Shown piece by piece: positions 11,074 through 52,304 of a stretch of 64,000 nt of DNA (its first letter is position 1; every line of letters begins with the position of its first letter). Under the pieces are notes generated by a model, which was not told where the DNA came from, ran no database searches, and saw nothing but the letters and a program-made list of their open reading frames with translations. The translations under genes were made by a program, and so were the position numbers. Origin of the DNA: Rhizomys pruinosus (Eukaryota; Chordata; Mammalia; Rodentia; Spalacidae). The DNA is taken from contig VZQC01012400.1 of assembly GCA_009823505.1 (NCBI GenBank), positions 283,651-347,650 of the forward strand, read 5' to 3'.

Positions 11074-11817
11074 AAGTCATACATGCAAAACATACTGCTA
11101 ATTAGCATTAGCAAAAGATCAATGTAAAAACACTCCACAATTCTGCAACTGTCAATTTAAAAAATGTTTGTTCTAGTGGTTGAAAGGTCCGACAGTGTGT
11201 TCTTGCCAGTGAGTTAGGGGTACAGAACATTGTTAGCATGAGCGCTGACGGAGCCTCAGAGACCCAAGGGGACATCATTAGGCAAAGCAGGACAGGAAGC
11301 TCGCACCCGCGTTGGGAGGTCAGGAGGGGCAGTATTAGTTACGTGACAGTGTTGGTACTCTGGCAAGACAGTGATGTTAAGAAGGCTTGTAGTTTAAGAA
11401 TACCTAAAATAGTTTAAAAACTGTAAAGCTGCAACACAGGGCTTTTACACCTAGGTGCTAGGAAACTAAGGAAAGCACTTATTAGCTTCAAATAAAGTAA
11501 TGGGAAAACAGGAATGCACTTAACTAATCTACCACAAAGAAAAAAGGGGGAAAAAAACTTCTAATGCATTATCAGGAAGACCTCGGAGCACGAGGAGGCG
11601 GCATATTGCTCATTAAAGGGGGTCTATAAGGGAAGCACTACGTTAGCAACCATGGGAGTGAGCAGCTCAAAGGAGAGGTCAATGCCCAATTGGGGGAAAG
11701 GCGTTAAGTGTGGGGAGAGGAAAAGCTCAGGGAAAGACACCGAGAAGACCAACTTTTCTTCAGCATCTACTGTGTTTGACAGAAAATTAACCATTAAAAA
11801 TCTTTACCCGTGACACT

Positions 11818-11823
11818 TTTATT
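11818..11823 (-). terminator. RAC1: Possible internal RAC1 polyadenylation signal AATAAA
   Basis: The minus strand reads 'AACAATAAAAGTGTCA', a canonical hexamer within the 3-prime UTR. Use is unproven. Confidence 0.35.
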
Positions 11824-12391
11824 GTTAATTACTCCATGTACAATGTAGTGTAATCTCCATTTTGTTATTAGTCAAAATACTGTCTTCATCCTTTGATCGT
11901 GTCGTGTCTCGAACACTCCACCCAGCACACCCACAACTAGGAACAGAATACTTCATTACAGGGAGCATGGGAACGAGAGTTCTGTTCAAAGTCTCCACAA
12001 AAGCTAGTCAACTGCTACTTTAGAAAACTCACTAGGAAATCAAAGAGACTGATCCAAAGAGCTGAGCTGTTACACTCATTCCATTGTGACATACAGTACA
12101 CAGTTATGTAATGAACATGGGCTGATAAGTTACAGGTGCGTTACGTGGCAATGTCGTTAAGGAGGCTGTGCTGCTTCAGGCGCTCTGGGAACTACTCGGG
12201 AAGGGTCTGCACCCGCACTCCAGAAGCTGCAGTCTTCTTAAAGACAAATGTCTTTCAGCAATTTAGCACTGGAGTGTCTCAGCACAACGAAACTTAGTTC
12301 ACAAGGTATTTTGGCAACTCTTAATCTGAGCAAGAATAGGGGATTTTGAAAAATAAGGCTTTAAGAAGGCTTGTCGTTTTAGGGCTAAATT

Positions 12392-12397
12392 TTTAAT
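12392..12397 (-). terminator. RAC1: Candidate proximal RAC1 polyadenylation signal ATTAAA
   Basis: The minus strand reads 'TTCTATTAAAAATTTAG' about 190 nt past the stop. Use here would give an mRNA near 1 kb, about the size of the known short RAC1 transcript. Confidence 0.45.
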
Positions 12398-12587
12398 AGA
12401 ATGTAAGTTGGAACTCTTACATTTAAAACAAAACCTTAAAATTATCGATTGGTTCATTGGTTCAAAATGGTTTTATGGAAAAATTAATCTGTAACAAAAA
12501 CTTGGCATCGAATGCGAAGGCTCCACCGTTTTTTGAGCAAAGCATACAAAGGTTCCAGGGACAGGACCAAGATGAGGGGTCGGACAT

Positions 12588-41679
<29,092 letters not shown>

Positions 41680-41960
41680 CTGGGCCGCTCGGTGGGCCGC
41701 AGCGGCGGCGGCCGGTCTCTGAGGCGGGAAGCGGAGGACTCGGGAAGCGCGAGGCGGACCGGCGCAAGGCTGCGGCAGGCAGGGCGCAGAGTGCCGGGAC
41801 CGCTGTCTACGCCGCCGAGCACTCGGCGGAGTGGAAGGCGAGGCACAGCACCAGCCACCACCCAAAGCTGAGGAAAACTGCAGAGAAACAGGAAATGGCC
41901 GCTCCACTCACATCCGGCCTCCCCTCCCCCCTCCCCCTTTGCCGAGGACGCGGCTCCCAG
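41680..41960 (-). promoter_or_regulatory. RAC1: RAC1 5-prime UTR and core promoter (TATA-less)
   Basis: On minus upstream of the ATG there is no TATA box. Visible motifs are a C-run/G-run Sp1-type block (41920-41938), an ETS-type CCGGATG (about 41911-41917) and a GGCCATTTCCTG block (about 41890-41901) resembling ETS/YY1 sites. The transcription start probably lies near 41830-41890, inferred from the usual RAC1 5-prime UTR length of about 200 nt. Confidence 0.6.
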
Positions 41961-42089
41961 GCTCCGGGCGGGGCCGCTCCCTCCCGCGCGGCTCCTGGGG
42001 TTCCACGGAGCTTCGGGAACGCTCGGGGATGCTCGGAAGCGCTCGGTACCAGCCCGCGAGCGCGCCTAGGCAGGCCGCGGGAAGGGGTG

Positions 42090-42103
42090 TCCGCCATCTT
42101 GGC
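42090..42103 (+). promoter_or_regulatory. YY1-type site at the upstream edge of the CpG island
   Basis: 'CGCCATCTTGGCGC' is a strong match to the YY1 core (CCATCTTGGC), often near transcription starts. It lies about 410 nt upstream of the RAC1 ATG and could serve RAC1 or a divergent non-coding transcript. Confidence 0.5.
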
Positions 42104-42299
42104 GCGCTGGCGGGCCCGGGCGTGGTCAAGTTTAGAGGGGTCTCTACCCTAGCGTTGATGGGTTCGGGTCTCTGTCAGGGCCACACTCTCTCAAATCGAC
42201 TTTTACCCACGCTGTGGGAAGGTCATGATCTCTTTTTTTATGTGATAACTACAGTATGTCATGGCATAATGTCATTCCAGAATATTCGTATTCTATAAG

Positions 42300-43126
42300 G
42301 AAATAGGGCGTGGCGGTGCGCCCCCTAATTAATCACTTGGGAGATGGAAGCCGAAGAATCCTCCAGGTCTGGGAGATCCTCAGCTATGTAACAAGTTCAA
42401 GGCCAGCCTGTACTACAATGAGACAAGAAAGGTAAAGGGTCTGAGGACGTAGCCCAGTTAGTAGACTACTTGCACAAAATCCTGGGCTCCAGACCCAGCT
42501 CAGCAGAAACCGCCATGGCGATGCACACCTGGTTTGCCAGCACTTAGGAAGTGAAACAGGAGGATCCTACCTGAGGTGCAGGTCATCCTCAGAAACATAT
42601 GTAGTTCAAGGCCCCATCTGGGCTACTTAAGACCTTGTTTAAAAGGGACGATAAGAATAAGGTAGAGTGCTTGTCTAGTGCCTGTGAAGCCCCGTTTGAT
42701 CTCCAGCATTGCATGAACCAGGGGTGGCGGTCCATACCTAATAATCCCAGCACTGGACAGACAAGAATCAGAAGCTCGTCCTCACACTACATAGAGAGTT
42801 TCAGACCAGTCTGGGCTACAATGAGACTGTCAAAAAGAAGACCCTAAACCGGGTGTGGTGGTGCAGGCCTTTAATCCCAGCACTGGGAGGCACAGGCAGG
42901 CAAATCTCTATGAGTTCAAGGCCAGCCTGGTCTACATAGTGAGTTCCAGGGTAGCTGGGGTTACAAAGAGATCCTGTCTCAAAAAAGACAAAACAAACAA
43001 ACAAACCAAAAAACCCACAAACCTAAATAAAAATAAAACTATAAGAAGGAAAAAGAACATATACCATATCACTAAAATGAAATAAATTAATGTGAGGAAA
43101 GAGGGCAGAGAGAAGGGAGAACCTAT

Positions 43127-43157
<31 letters not shown>

Positions 43158-43545
43158 TATTGATTTATTTATTTATTTGGTCTTTTTGAGACAGGGTCTC
43201 CCTTTAGTCCCAGCTGGCCTGGAGCTCACTATGTAAACCAGGCTGGCCTTGAACTCATAGAGATCCACCTGCCTCTGCCTCTGGAGTGCTGGGATTAAAG
43301 GCCTGTGCCACCACCCCCACTATGAGAACCTTTTTAAAAGGTTACTGGAACTGGAGAGATGGTTAAGAGCGCTGGCTGCTCTTGCAAAGGACCAAGGTTT
43401 GGTTCCCACAACTATGGGAGCTAACACCCATCAACTTCAGTTCCAGGGACCCAGCGCCCCCTTCTGGCCTTCACAGGCATTCCGTAACACAGGTGTACTT
43501 ACATACATGTAGGCCAAACAGTTGTACACATTAAAAATTTTTTAA
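42300..43545. mobile_element. SINE cluster upstream of RAC1
   Basis: An old B1 on plus lies at about 42305-42435, ID on plus at about 42440-42500, an old B1 on plus at about 42505-42645, ID on plus at about 42655-42715, an old B1 on plus at about 42718-42840, B1 on plus at about 42847-43000, an ATTT run at 43123-43175, B1 on minus at about 43178-43320 and B2 on plus at about 43350-43540. Confidence 0.65.
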
Positions 43546-43579
43546 AAATATACAATTCATTAACATATAAGAAGAGTTC

Positions 43580-44440
43580 TGGGCTGGAGAGATGGCTTAG
43601 CGGTTCAGAGCACCGACCGCTCTTACAGAGGACCCGGGTTCGATCCCCAGCACCCACATGGCGGCTGAGAACCGTCTGAAACTCCAATTTCAGGAGAACT
43701 CCAGTTCCAGGGGAATCCGACACCCTCTTCTGACCTCCGCGGCATTGCACAACACGGGTGCACAGACTTGCATGCAGACAGTACATTCATACACATACAG
43801 AAATAAATAGATAAAAAATAAATAAATAAAAGAAGAGTTCTATCAGAAGAAGGAAGCACAGCACCATTTGGTGGCACACAGCTTTGATACCAGCACACTC
43901 TGGAGATGTAGGCAGAGACAGGAAGATCTCTGTAAGGTGGAGGCCACCCTGGTCTACATAGAGAGTTCCAGGACAGCCAGGACTACATAGTGAGACTTTA
44001 TCTATCAGATATTTTGGAATTTGTTTGTTTTTTGAGACAGGGTCTTCCTGTAGCCTTAGCTGGCCTGGAGGCCACTATGTACACCAGGCTGGCTTTGAAC
44101 ACACAGAGATCAGCCTGCCTCTGCCTCCTGTGAGATCATATCTTAAAAAAAAGAAAAAGATACAGGATCATGAAAAATCATTTTTTGGGGGCTGGAGAGA
44201 TGGCCTAGCGGTTAAGAGCGCCGACCGCTCTTACAGAGGACCCAGGTTCGATCCCCAGCACCCACATGGCGGCCGAAAACCGTCTGAAACTCCAATTCCA
44301 GGAGAGCTCCAGTTCCAGGGGAATCCGAGACCCTCTTCTGACCTCCGCGGCGTTGCACGACGAGAGTGCACAAACCTGCATGCAGACAGTACATTCATAC
44401 ACATACAGAAATAAATAAAATAAAATAAAAATCATTTTTG
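43580..44440. mobile_element. SINE cluster with two long-form B2 copies
   Basis: A long-form B2 on plus lies at about 43582-43830, B1 on plus at about 43862-44010, a B1 fragment on minus at about 44033-44130 and a long-form B2 on plus at about 44190-44430. The two B2 copies share the 'GGCCTAGCGGTTAAGAGCG'-type head. Confidence 0.75.
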
Positions 44441-47330
44441 GCATATGCATGTATGGTGTCTCTGTGTGTGTGTTCCCATGTGTGTGAGCCCATGTGTGTG
44501 TGAGCCCATGAGTGCATACAAGTAGACATGCACATGTGCGTGCATATGCATATGGATGACCACGGTTGACATCAGGTGTTTTCCTCAATTACTCCCCACC
44601 TTATGTATTGAAACACAGTGCCTCATCGAATCCAGAGCTAGCCAATTCTGGTTAGTCTAGCTAGACAACTTGCCCTGGGAATCCTGTCTACCTTGCACTA
44701 TTACAGGTTAAGTCACCACGCCTACCTAGCCTGGAGAGCTAAACTCTGGTCCTCATGCTTGCCTGCTGGCAAGTGTTCTACCCACTGAGCCAGCTACCCA
44801 GTGCTCAATATTTTATTTTGCATTTGTGATAAGGATAGTCTAGGACTTTTTCCTGTGTTCAATGGCTAACCCACATTCTCAGTCAGATTTTTTTCATTCA
44901 AAAATTAAAGGCAAAAATAATCAATAGAAAGTTGAAATATCAGAGCCAGGTATGATGGGACACACTTTTAGTTCCAGCACTCCTCAGAACCAGAGGCAGG
45001 TGGCTCTCTGTGAAATTGAGACCAGCTAGGTCTACATAGCAAGTTCCAGAGCACCCAGGGCTCACACTGAGACCTTGTCTCAAAAAGATAAATAAATAAA
45101 TAAAATAAAACAAAAAGTTGAAATATCAAGGCCAGCCTGGTCTACAGAGTGAGTTCCAGGACAGCTGGGACTACAGGGAGACCCTGTCTCAAAAAGACAA
45201 CAAACAAAACAAAAACAACAAAAAAAAGATTTTTTTTTTTTTTGTGTGTATGTGTGTTTTGTATATATTTATATATATATATATAAAAACAGGAAAATGA
45301 GACCATTAGAAAACCAGACCAGATGCTGGAGAGGTCCCTCAGTAATTAAAAACACTGGCTGCTCTTGCAGAGGATTGGTGTTCAATTCCCAGCACCCACA
45401 TGCATCTAACAACCATCCATAACTCTAGTTCCAGGGGATCCAACACCCTTTTCTGACCAGAGGCATTGCATGAGATAGGTACACCTATTTACATACAGGC
45501 AATACAATCATACACATAAAATAAAAATAAAATATTTTTTTCAAAATTTTTATTTATTTTCATATGTGTGTGAATGTACTGTCTGCATGTAGGTTTGTGC
45601 ACCCATGTCGTGCAATGCCGCGGAGGTCAGAAGAGGGTGTCGGATTCCCCTGGAATTGTAGTTAAAGACAGTTCTCAGCTGCCATGTGGGTGCTGGGGAT
45701 TGAACCTGGGTCCTCTGCAAGAGCAGTCAGCGCTCTTAACCGCTAGGCCATCTCTCCAGCCCCATAAAATATTTTTTTTTAAAGAGTATTTGTTCTTGTA
45801 AAGGACCTGAGTTTGGTTCCCAGCACCCACATCAGGCAGGTCGCACTCTCCTAGACCTCCAACCCCAAGGGATCCAATACCGCCAGCCTTAGGCGACTGT
45901 CCTAATGTGCATATACCCACACATAATTCAAAATCAATTTTAAGAGGCTGGAGAGATGGCTCAGCAGATAAAAGCACTGGCTGCTCTTATACAGAATCCA
46001 GGTTCAGTTCCCCACACCCACATGGCAGCTAATAACTGTCTGTAATTCCAGTTCCGGGAGATGCAATGTCCCCATCTGTCCTCTATGGGCATTACATGCA
46101 TGTAGCACACTTACATGTAGGCAAAACATTCACATAAAAAAAAAAATATCTGGGTGTGGTGACATATGTCCTTAATCCCAGCACTCAGAAGACAGAGGCA
46201 GGTGGATATCTGTGAGTTCAAAGCCAGGTTGGTCTACATAGTGAGTTCAAGGCCTGCTAAGGCTACAGGGAGACCCTGTCTCAAAAAGACAAAAAAAAAA
46301 AATCTATAAGAAGGAAAATTCTACTCTGAATTCAGTTAACACTAAGCCTAACATAGCTTTTAAGATCTTTGTTTCCTGAGTGACATGAGGGTCTACATAG
46401 CAAGTTCCAGGGCAGTTGGGGCAACAGGGAGACCCTGTTCAAAAACACCAAAAAATAAAATAAATAAAATAAATATTTTTAGAAGTAAATCTTAGGGCTA
46501 GTGAGATGACTCCGAGGTGAAGTGAGAGCCCTGGCTGCTCTTGCAGAAGAACTGGGTTCAGTTCCCAGCTCCCACATGACACCATCAGTAACTCCATTTC
46601 CTTGGAATCTGTTGCCCTCTTCTGGCCTCCTTAGGCATTGCACACAGGGATGCACTTACATGCAGGCAAAACATTCATAAAATAAAAATTATTTAAATAT
46701 GTTTTAGTCTTTTTTTTTGAGACAGTGTTTCCTTATAGACCAGGCTGGCCTTGAACTCACAGAGAGCCACCTGCTTCTGTCTCCCAAGTGTATACACCAC
46801 CACACCTAGCTTAAAGACTTTTCTTAGCAGCCATGTGGGTGCAGGGAATCAAGCCCGGGTCCTCTGCAAGAGCAGTCAGTGATCTTAACTGCTGAGCCAC
46901 CTCTCCAGCCCCTAGTTTTTTGTTTTTTTTTTCTTTTGTGACAGGTCCTGGAACTCATTATGTAGACCCAGCTGGCCTTGAACTCACAAAGATCTGCCTG
47001 CCTACTCTGCCTCCCAAGCACTGGGACTATAGACATGTGCCACCACACCCAGTGAAAATTAAAAAAAAAAAAAAAAAAAAATAAGTAACTCTTAAGAAAA
47101 AAAGAGTAGCTGGAGAGGCGGCTCAGGAGTTAAAAGCACTGGCTGCTCTTGCAGAGGATGTGGGTTTAGTTCCCAGCGTCCACATGGTGGCTAACAACTA
47201 CTCATAACTCCAGTTCACTGGATCCACACCCTCTTCTGACATCCATGGCCATTGCACACATGTGGTACACTTACATGCATGCTCACACTCATACACATAA
47301 AATAAAAATAATAGAAAAGAAAGTAGAAAA
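44441..47330. mobile_element. SINE cluster upstream of RAC1
   Basis: A TG-rich stretch (about 44455-44530) is followed by diverged B4-like DNA (about 44590-44800), B1 on plus (about 44945-45090), a B1 3-prime half on plus (about 45128-45225), TA/TG simple repeats (about 45230-45290), B2 on plus (about 45320-45530), B2 on minus (about 45545-45765), a B2 fragment on plus (about 45790-45930), B2 on plus (about 45945-46140), B1 on plus (about 46150-46300), a B1 piece (about 46390-46465), B2 on plus (about 46498-46690), B1 on minus (about 46715-46810), a B2 fragment on minus (about 46815-46913), B1 on minus (about 46930-47052) and B2 on plus (about 47108-47310). Confidence 0.65.
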
Positions 47331-47661
47331 AAAAACAGACCTGGAGATTCCACCATCCTGAAAAATCCTATAATAGAAGGAACAAAGGAAAAGCAAATAA
47401 GGAAAGTATCTAAGGAAATATTCAAAGGGAATTTCCCAGACCTGAAAGACAAGAGTTTGCTGATGGAAACTGCCCATGGGGAAGGAAAGTAGCGCCACTC
47501 CTGAGTACATTCTTGTAAAAACTTCAGAACACTGTGAACAGATAAGATCCTACCAGCTTTTAACAGGAAAGTCTTTTAAAAAATTAGAACTGCTTTGAGT
47601 TTCTTTGCAGTTACACTTGAGGGGGCAGTGCATTCAGAATTCTTTTAGAAAAGGGCCACCT
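47331..47661. other. Unique-looking sequence before the assembly gap
   Basis: No repeat or gene is recognised in about 330 bp. Confidence 0.4.
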
Positions 47662-48235
47662 GCCGGGCGTGGTGGCGCACGCCTTTAATCCTAGCACTTG
47701 GGAGGCAAAGGCAGGCGGNNNNNNNNNNNNNNNNNNNNNNNNNNNNNNNNNNNNNNNNNNNNNNNNNNNNNNNNNNNNNNNNNNNNNNNNNNNNNNNNNN
47801 NNNNNNNNNNNNNNNNNNNNNNNNNNNNNNNNNNNNNNNNNNNNNNNNNNNNNNNNNNNNNNNNNNNNNNNNNNNNNNNNNNNNNNNNNNNNNNNNNNNN
47901 NNNNNNNNNNNNNNNNNNNNNNNNNNNNNNNNNNNNNNNNNNNNNNNNNNNNNNNNNNNNNNNNNNNNNNNNNNNNNNNNNNNNNNNNNNNNNNNNNNNN
48001 NNNNNNNNNNNNNNNNNNNNNNNNNNNNNNNNNNNNNNNNNNNNGGTTCGATCCCCAGCACCCACATGGCGGCTGAGAACCGTCTGTAACTCCAATTCCA
48101 GGAGAACTCCAGTTCCAGGGGATTCCGAGACCCTCTTCTGACCTCCGCGGCATTGCACGACACGGGTGCACAGACCTACACGCAAAACAGTACATTCATA
48201 CACATAAATAAATAAAAATAAAAATAAAAAAAGGA
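47662..48235. mobile_element. B1 and B2 broken by a 326-base N gap
   Basis: A B1 on plus starts at about 47662 and runs into Ns at 47719. The Ns end at 48044, directly inside a long-form B2 on plus that continues to about 48235. The missing piece should hold at least the B1 end and the B2 head. Reading frames across the Ns are meaningless. Confidence 0.9.
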
Positions 48236-48269
48236 AAATAAATATTTAAACTAGAATTATCCTTGTACC

Positions 48270-50915
48270 CCAATTGTTTGTATATTTTATTTATTTTTAT
48301 TTTATGTATATGTGTGTAATGCCTGAATGTATGGTAAGTGCATCTGTGTTGTGCAATGCCTATGATGCTCAGAAGAAGGTGTCTGATCCCCTGGAACTGG
48401 AGTTACAGGTGGTCATCAGCCATCATGTGGGGGCTGGGAATCAAACCCATGTCCTCTGCAAGAGCAGCCAGTGCTCTTAACTGCTGAGCCACCTCTCCAG
48501 CCACTGTACCCAAATTACTGATCCAGTAGGTGGGAAAGATAAAAACATTTTTCCTTTTTAAATTTTATTCATTTTTTTTTCTTATGTGTATGAATGTACT
48601 GCCTGCACGTAGGTCTGTGCATCCGTGTCGTGCAGTGCCGAGGAGGTCAGAAGAGGGTGTCAGATTCCCCTAGAACTGGAATCAAAGATGGCTCTCAGCC
48701 ACCATGTGGGTGCTGAGTATCGAACCTGGGTCCTCTGCAAGAGCAGTCAGTGCTCCTAACTACTAGACCATCTCTCCAGCCCCAAGAACATTTTTCAACA
48801 AGTAAGTTCTCAAAAAAGTTTACCTCCCAAATACCACATTCGAGGAAACTTCTAGAACATATGTTCCTCCAGGAGGAGGAAATAAACCAAAAGAAGTTAG
48901 GAGGGGCAGAAACTTGAGCTCTGACAGAGCAGAAAGGAGCCCACAGTGGAGCAGGGGAACTGCTTTCAACCCACGCAGGGCCTGCTCCGTTGTGGCCACT
49001 ACCTTCAGGTGCCTGTGTTGCTAACCAGCTGGGCTCTGCTGGCAGGCCGTAAAGTGATGGTCCTGGAGAAAGTGTGAAATGTGGAATTATAGTCTCTATA
49101 CTGTTCTCTACCACATTTTATTGTAAAATGAGGGTTGGAAGATGGTTTAGCATCCATAGAAGCACTTGCCATGAAATCCTGAAGACCAGCGTTCAAACCC
49201 CAGGATCCACATGGTAGAACGAGAGAACTGACTCTTGGGAGTTGTCCTCTGATCACTACCTGTGCACTGTGCCACAAGCCCACAGGTGCAAATAAATATA
49301 GCTACAATGTAAATATTTAAAATTTTGCATGTATGAGTGTTTTGCACACATGTGCATCCTATGTGTGAAGCGCCCATGGAGGCCAGAAGAGGGCTGGATT
49401 CCCTAGAACTGGAATTATAGCAATGGTTAGCCACCTTGTGGGTGCTGGAATCAAACTCAGTCCTCTCCAAGAACCGGCATGCTCTTAACCACTGAGCCAT
49501 TCCTCTAGACCCTATCCAACTTTGGGTTTTTTTGTTGTTGTTGTTGTCTGTCTGTCACCTGTTTGTCTGAGATACAGTCTCACTCTGTACCCCTGGCCTA
49601 GAAATCACTAGCTGGCATCCAACTCATACATATTCACTTTCCTCTGCCTCCCAAATGCTGGGATTAAATGTGTGCACCACCACATTCAGTCTTGCATAAG
49701 TTTTTTTGTTCTCTTTGTATGGGTGTGAGTGTTTGCTGCTTTCTGGGTGCTGGAATCAAGCCCAGGTGTTCTGCAAGAAAAGCCAGTGCTCTTAACCTCT
49801 TCAGCAACCGATAGATAAGGCTTTTGAAAGCCATTTGTGTTGAGTGTAACAGAAATTTATTTCTTGATACTACTGAGTATAATCCATAGTAGATGACAAT
49901 TTATCAATTTATGGTTGGTGGACACCTAGAGTGTTTCCATTATTGTCCATTATAAGTAGAGATGAGGACAAATCTTTTACATTTCTTTTTTTTGGGGGGG
50001 GGTCTTTTTGAGATAGGGTTTCCCTATAGCCCAGCTGTCTGGAACTCACTGTGTAGATCAGGCTGGCCTTGAACTCGAAGAAATCTGACTGCCTCTGCCT
50101 CCCCAAGTTCTGGGATTAAAGGTGTACACCACCCCCAGCTTAAATTTTATTTTTATTTTTATTTTATGTGATGAGTATTTTCTCCACATGTGCAGTATCT
50201 TCCAGAGGGCAGAAGAAGGCTTCAGATACCCTAGGGCTGGAGTTAAGGATGGCTGTTAAGTCACTATGTGGGTGCTGGGAATTAAATCTGGGTCGTCTGT
50301 GAGAGCAACCAGTGCTCTTAACCAATGAACCATTGCTCTAACTCCCTCCACCTTATTTTTGAGACAGACTATCTCACTGAACCTGGAACTCTCTGATTAA
50401 GCTAGGTTGGCTGGCCAGAGTGGCCCAGGGACTCACCTGTCTCCGTCTCCCTGGAGACTGAGATACAGATGCACTGCTATGCTCAGCTTTGTAAATGGGA
50501 TGGGTGTTTGCTGTTGATTCAAACTCAGGTCCTCATGCTTGCATGACAACACTTTACTGACTGAGCCATCTCTCCTGCCCCAACGTTGCTGTTTGTTTGT
50601 TTGTTTGTTTGTTTGTGACAGGTATTATTATGTAACTCTGGCTAGCCTGGAACTCACTGTATACCAGGTTAGTCTTGAACACAGAGTTCTGCCTGCCTCT
50701 ACCTCCCAAGTCCACAACCCTATTTTCTGTATATTTAAACAGATCTTGCCCTCAAGTTTGTTTGTTTGTTTGTTTTTTGTCTTTTCGAGACAGGGTCTCC
50801 CTGTAGCCCCAGCTGTCCTGGAACTCACTCTGTAGACCAGGCTGGCCTTGAACTCGAAAGCCTGTCTCTGCCTCCCAAGTGCTAGGATTAAAGGCGTGCG
50901 CCACCACTCGCGGCA
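48270..50915. mobile_element. SINE cluster upstream of RAC1
   Basis: B2 on minus lies at about 48280-48505, short-form B2 on minus at about 48560-48785, a B3-like element on plus at about 49130-49300, a B2/B3-like element on minus at about 49325-49515, an old B1 on minus at about 49555-49690, a B2 fragment on minus at about 49700-49810, B1 on minus at about 50003-50145, B3 on minus at about 50160-50345, a B1-like element on minus at about 50355-50490, a B3 end on minus at about 50495-50582, B1 on minus at about 50610-50715 and B1 on minus at about 50777-50915. The stretch 48790-49128 shows nothing. Confidence 0.65.
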
Positions 50916-51634
50916 TTTTTTTTTAATTTAATTTTTTTTTTTATGTGTATTGTGATGGTTAATCCTGGGTGTCAACTTGACTGGACTAAGGGACAAATAA
51001 GAGAAAAAGGGTCTTCCGATTGGACCGCCTCAATCTGGATGGCCCACCCCAAATGTGGGCGTTACCTTCTGCCGGCAGGCAGTATTTAAGGCCGCGGCAG
51101 AAGGAGCTGGTCCCTTTTTTTCTCCTGTGGCTTGCCTCTCTCATCTGGTGAGTTTGTCTTGCTGCTGTGATCAATCAACCTTTTGGATCCCAGTGTGTAC
51201 TGAGACCGGCAGATCTCCTGGAACCCATTTGGGCCTTCAGCACTGGATTGGGACTACTGAGACATCCAGCCTTGCAGACTGAGAAGTTCCCTGGATTCTC
51301 GTCTCGGCCTTTCCAGTGTGGTGCAGCTACTGTTGGAATCCTTGAACTCTGTCACGTGAGCAAATCAATAAATTGTATATAGCTATATATATTCATCCTG
51401 TTGCTTCTGTTTCTTTAGAGAACCCTGACTAATACATGTATGAATGTACTGTCTGCATGTAGGTTTGTGCACCCATGTTGTATAATGCCGTGGAGGTCAG
51501 AAGAGGGCATCAGATTCCCTTGGAACTGGAGTTAAATACGGTTCTTAGCCACCATGTGGGTGCTGGGGATCAAACCTGGGTCCTCTGCAAGAGCAGTCAG
51601 TGCTCTTAACCGCTAGGCCATCTCTCCAGCCCCA
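50916..51634 (-). mobile_element. B2 SINE split by an ERVL-type LTR
   Basis: The B2 tail side (about 50916-50950, ending TATGTGTAT) and body (51437-51634) rejoin perfectly as the usual 'TATGTGTATGAATGTACTG' when the LTR is removed. The B2 was therefore present first. Confidence 0.9.
50951..51436 (+). mobile_element. ERVL-type solo LTR (MLT2-like) with 5-bp target duplication
   Basis: This 486-bp element starts TGTGATGGTTAA and ends CTGACTAATACA (TG...CA ends). It is flanked exactly by TGTAT at 50946-50950 and 51437-51441. It has a TATTTAA box (about 51081-51087) and AATAAA (51369-51374), as expected of an LTR. Its two ends resemble the MLT2 group of ERVL LTRs from memory. There is no interior and no coding sequence, so it is a solo LTR. 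Insertion into a B2 makes it younger than that B2. Confidence 0.8.
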
Positions 51635-51699
51635 TCCTCAAGTTTATTTGTAAAAACAGCACAGGACGCCAGCCCTTTGCAAACAGTGGAAAAGGAGGT

Positions 51700-52200
51700 C
51701 ACACCAGTCTGTCTGTCTTCACATTGGCAAACAGAGACCTTTATTATGGGGCCTTCACAGGGCCCTGGCAACCTTTAGGAGCCTGAACTGGTGCTGTAGC
51801 CCCAACCTTGCCCTTTGGTTGGCAGAGCCTGAGATCTTTGGTTACGTACTCATGAATCTGCTTCCCAATCTTGGAGTGGACGATGAAAGGTCAGTGAAGC
51901 TTGCTTTGGGACCTTTGGCCTCTTGGGCTTAACCTTGGGCTTCATAATGGCCCTGACAGCCTGGGTGCATCTGCTCGTGGCCTTCACGTTTGTTGGTCTG
52001 CATCTTCTTCAGGCCCTTCCTATTATGCTTCTTGGCAAAGCATATGTTCCTCAGGAACTTGGGGTCAACTCCCCTAAGAGAACTGTATCTCTGTGACCAT
52101 GGTTTCTTGAGGCTATTTCTGTGCCATTTTTTAAAGTGGTTTGTGTGGTATGCTCCTTAGACTTGGCTGTCTGCACAGGAATCTGAGGCTCCAGAAGTTC
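51700..52200 (-). pseudogene. RPL29: Processed pseudogene of ribosomal protein L29
   Basis: On minus, the sequence after 52170 reads like the RPL29 message without introns: [14 protein letters not shown] start, then KWHRN-, KPWSQRY-, GVDPKFLRN-, [18 protein letters not shown] blocks in shifting frames, and an AATAAA at 51740-51745. The ATG position (52168-52170) reads ACA, and several frameshifts and stops follow. Intron loss, a decayed frame and a 3-prime poly(A) signal mark an L1-made retrocopy. Edges are approximate. Confidence 0.85.
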
Positions 52201-52239
52201 TTGGGACAGGAAAACAGTCACAAACTTATTTTTTTAGAA

Positions 52240-52263
52240 ACTTTCTCATTACTGTTTGTATGC

Positions 52264-52304
<41 letters not shown>

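Larger units (their letters stand above)
11049..12587 (-). other. RAC1: RAC1 3-prime UTR
   Basis: About 1.54 kb runs from the RAC1 stop (12588-12590) to just past the distal AATAAA at 11068-11073. The region is free of SINEs in a window otherwise saturated with them, as expected for the long conserved RAC1 3-prime UTR. Two internal poly(A)-like signals (ATTAAA at 12392-12397, AATAAA at 11818-11823) could give shorter transcripts. From general knowledge RAC1 makes roughly 1.1-kb and 2.4-kb mRNAs, and the proximal ATTAAA fits the short form in size. Confidence 0.8.

Noticed and set aside
47611..48203. 170-194-codon ORFs across the N block
   Set aside because: The frames pass through unknown bases and consist of SINE sequence.
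50951..51436. hAT-type DNA transposon, recently active
   Set aside because: The exact 5-bp duplication, TG...CA ends, TATA-like box and AATAAA fit an ERVL LTR better than an 8-bp-duplicating hAT element.
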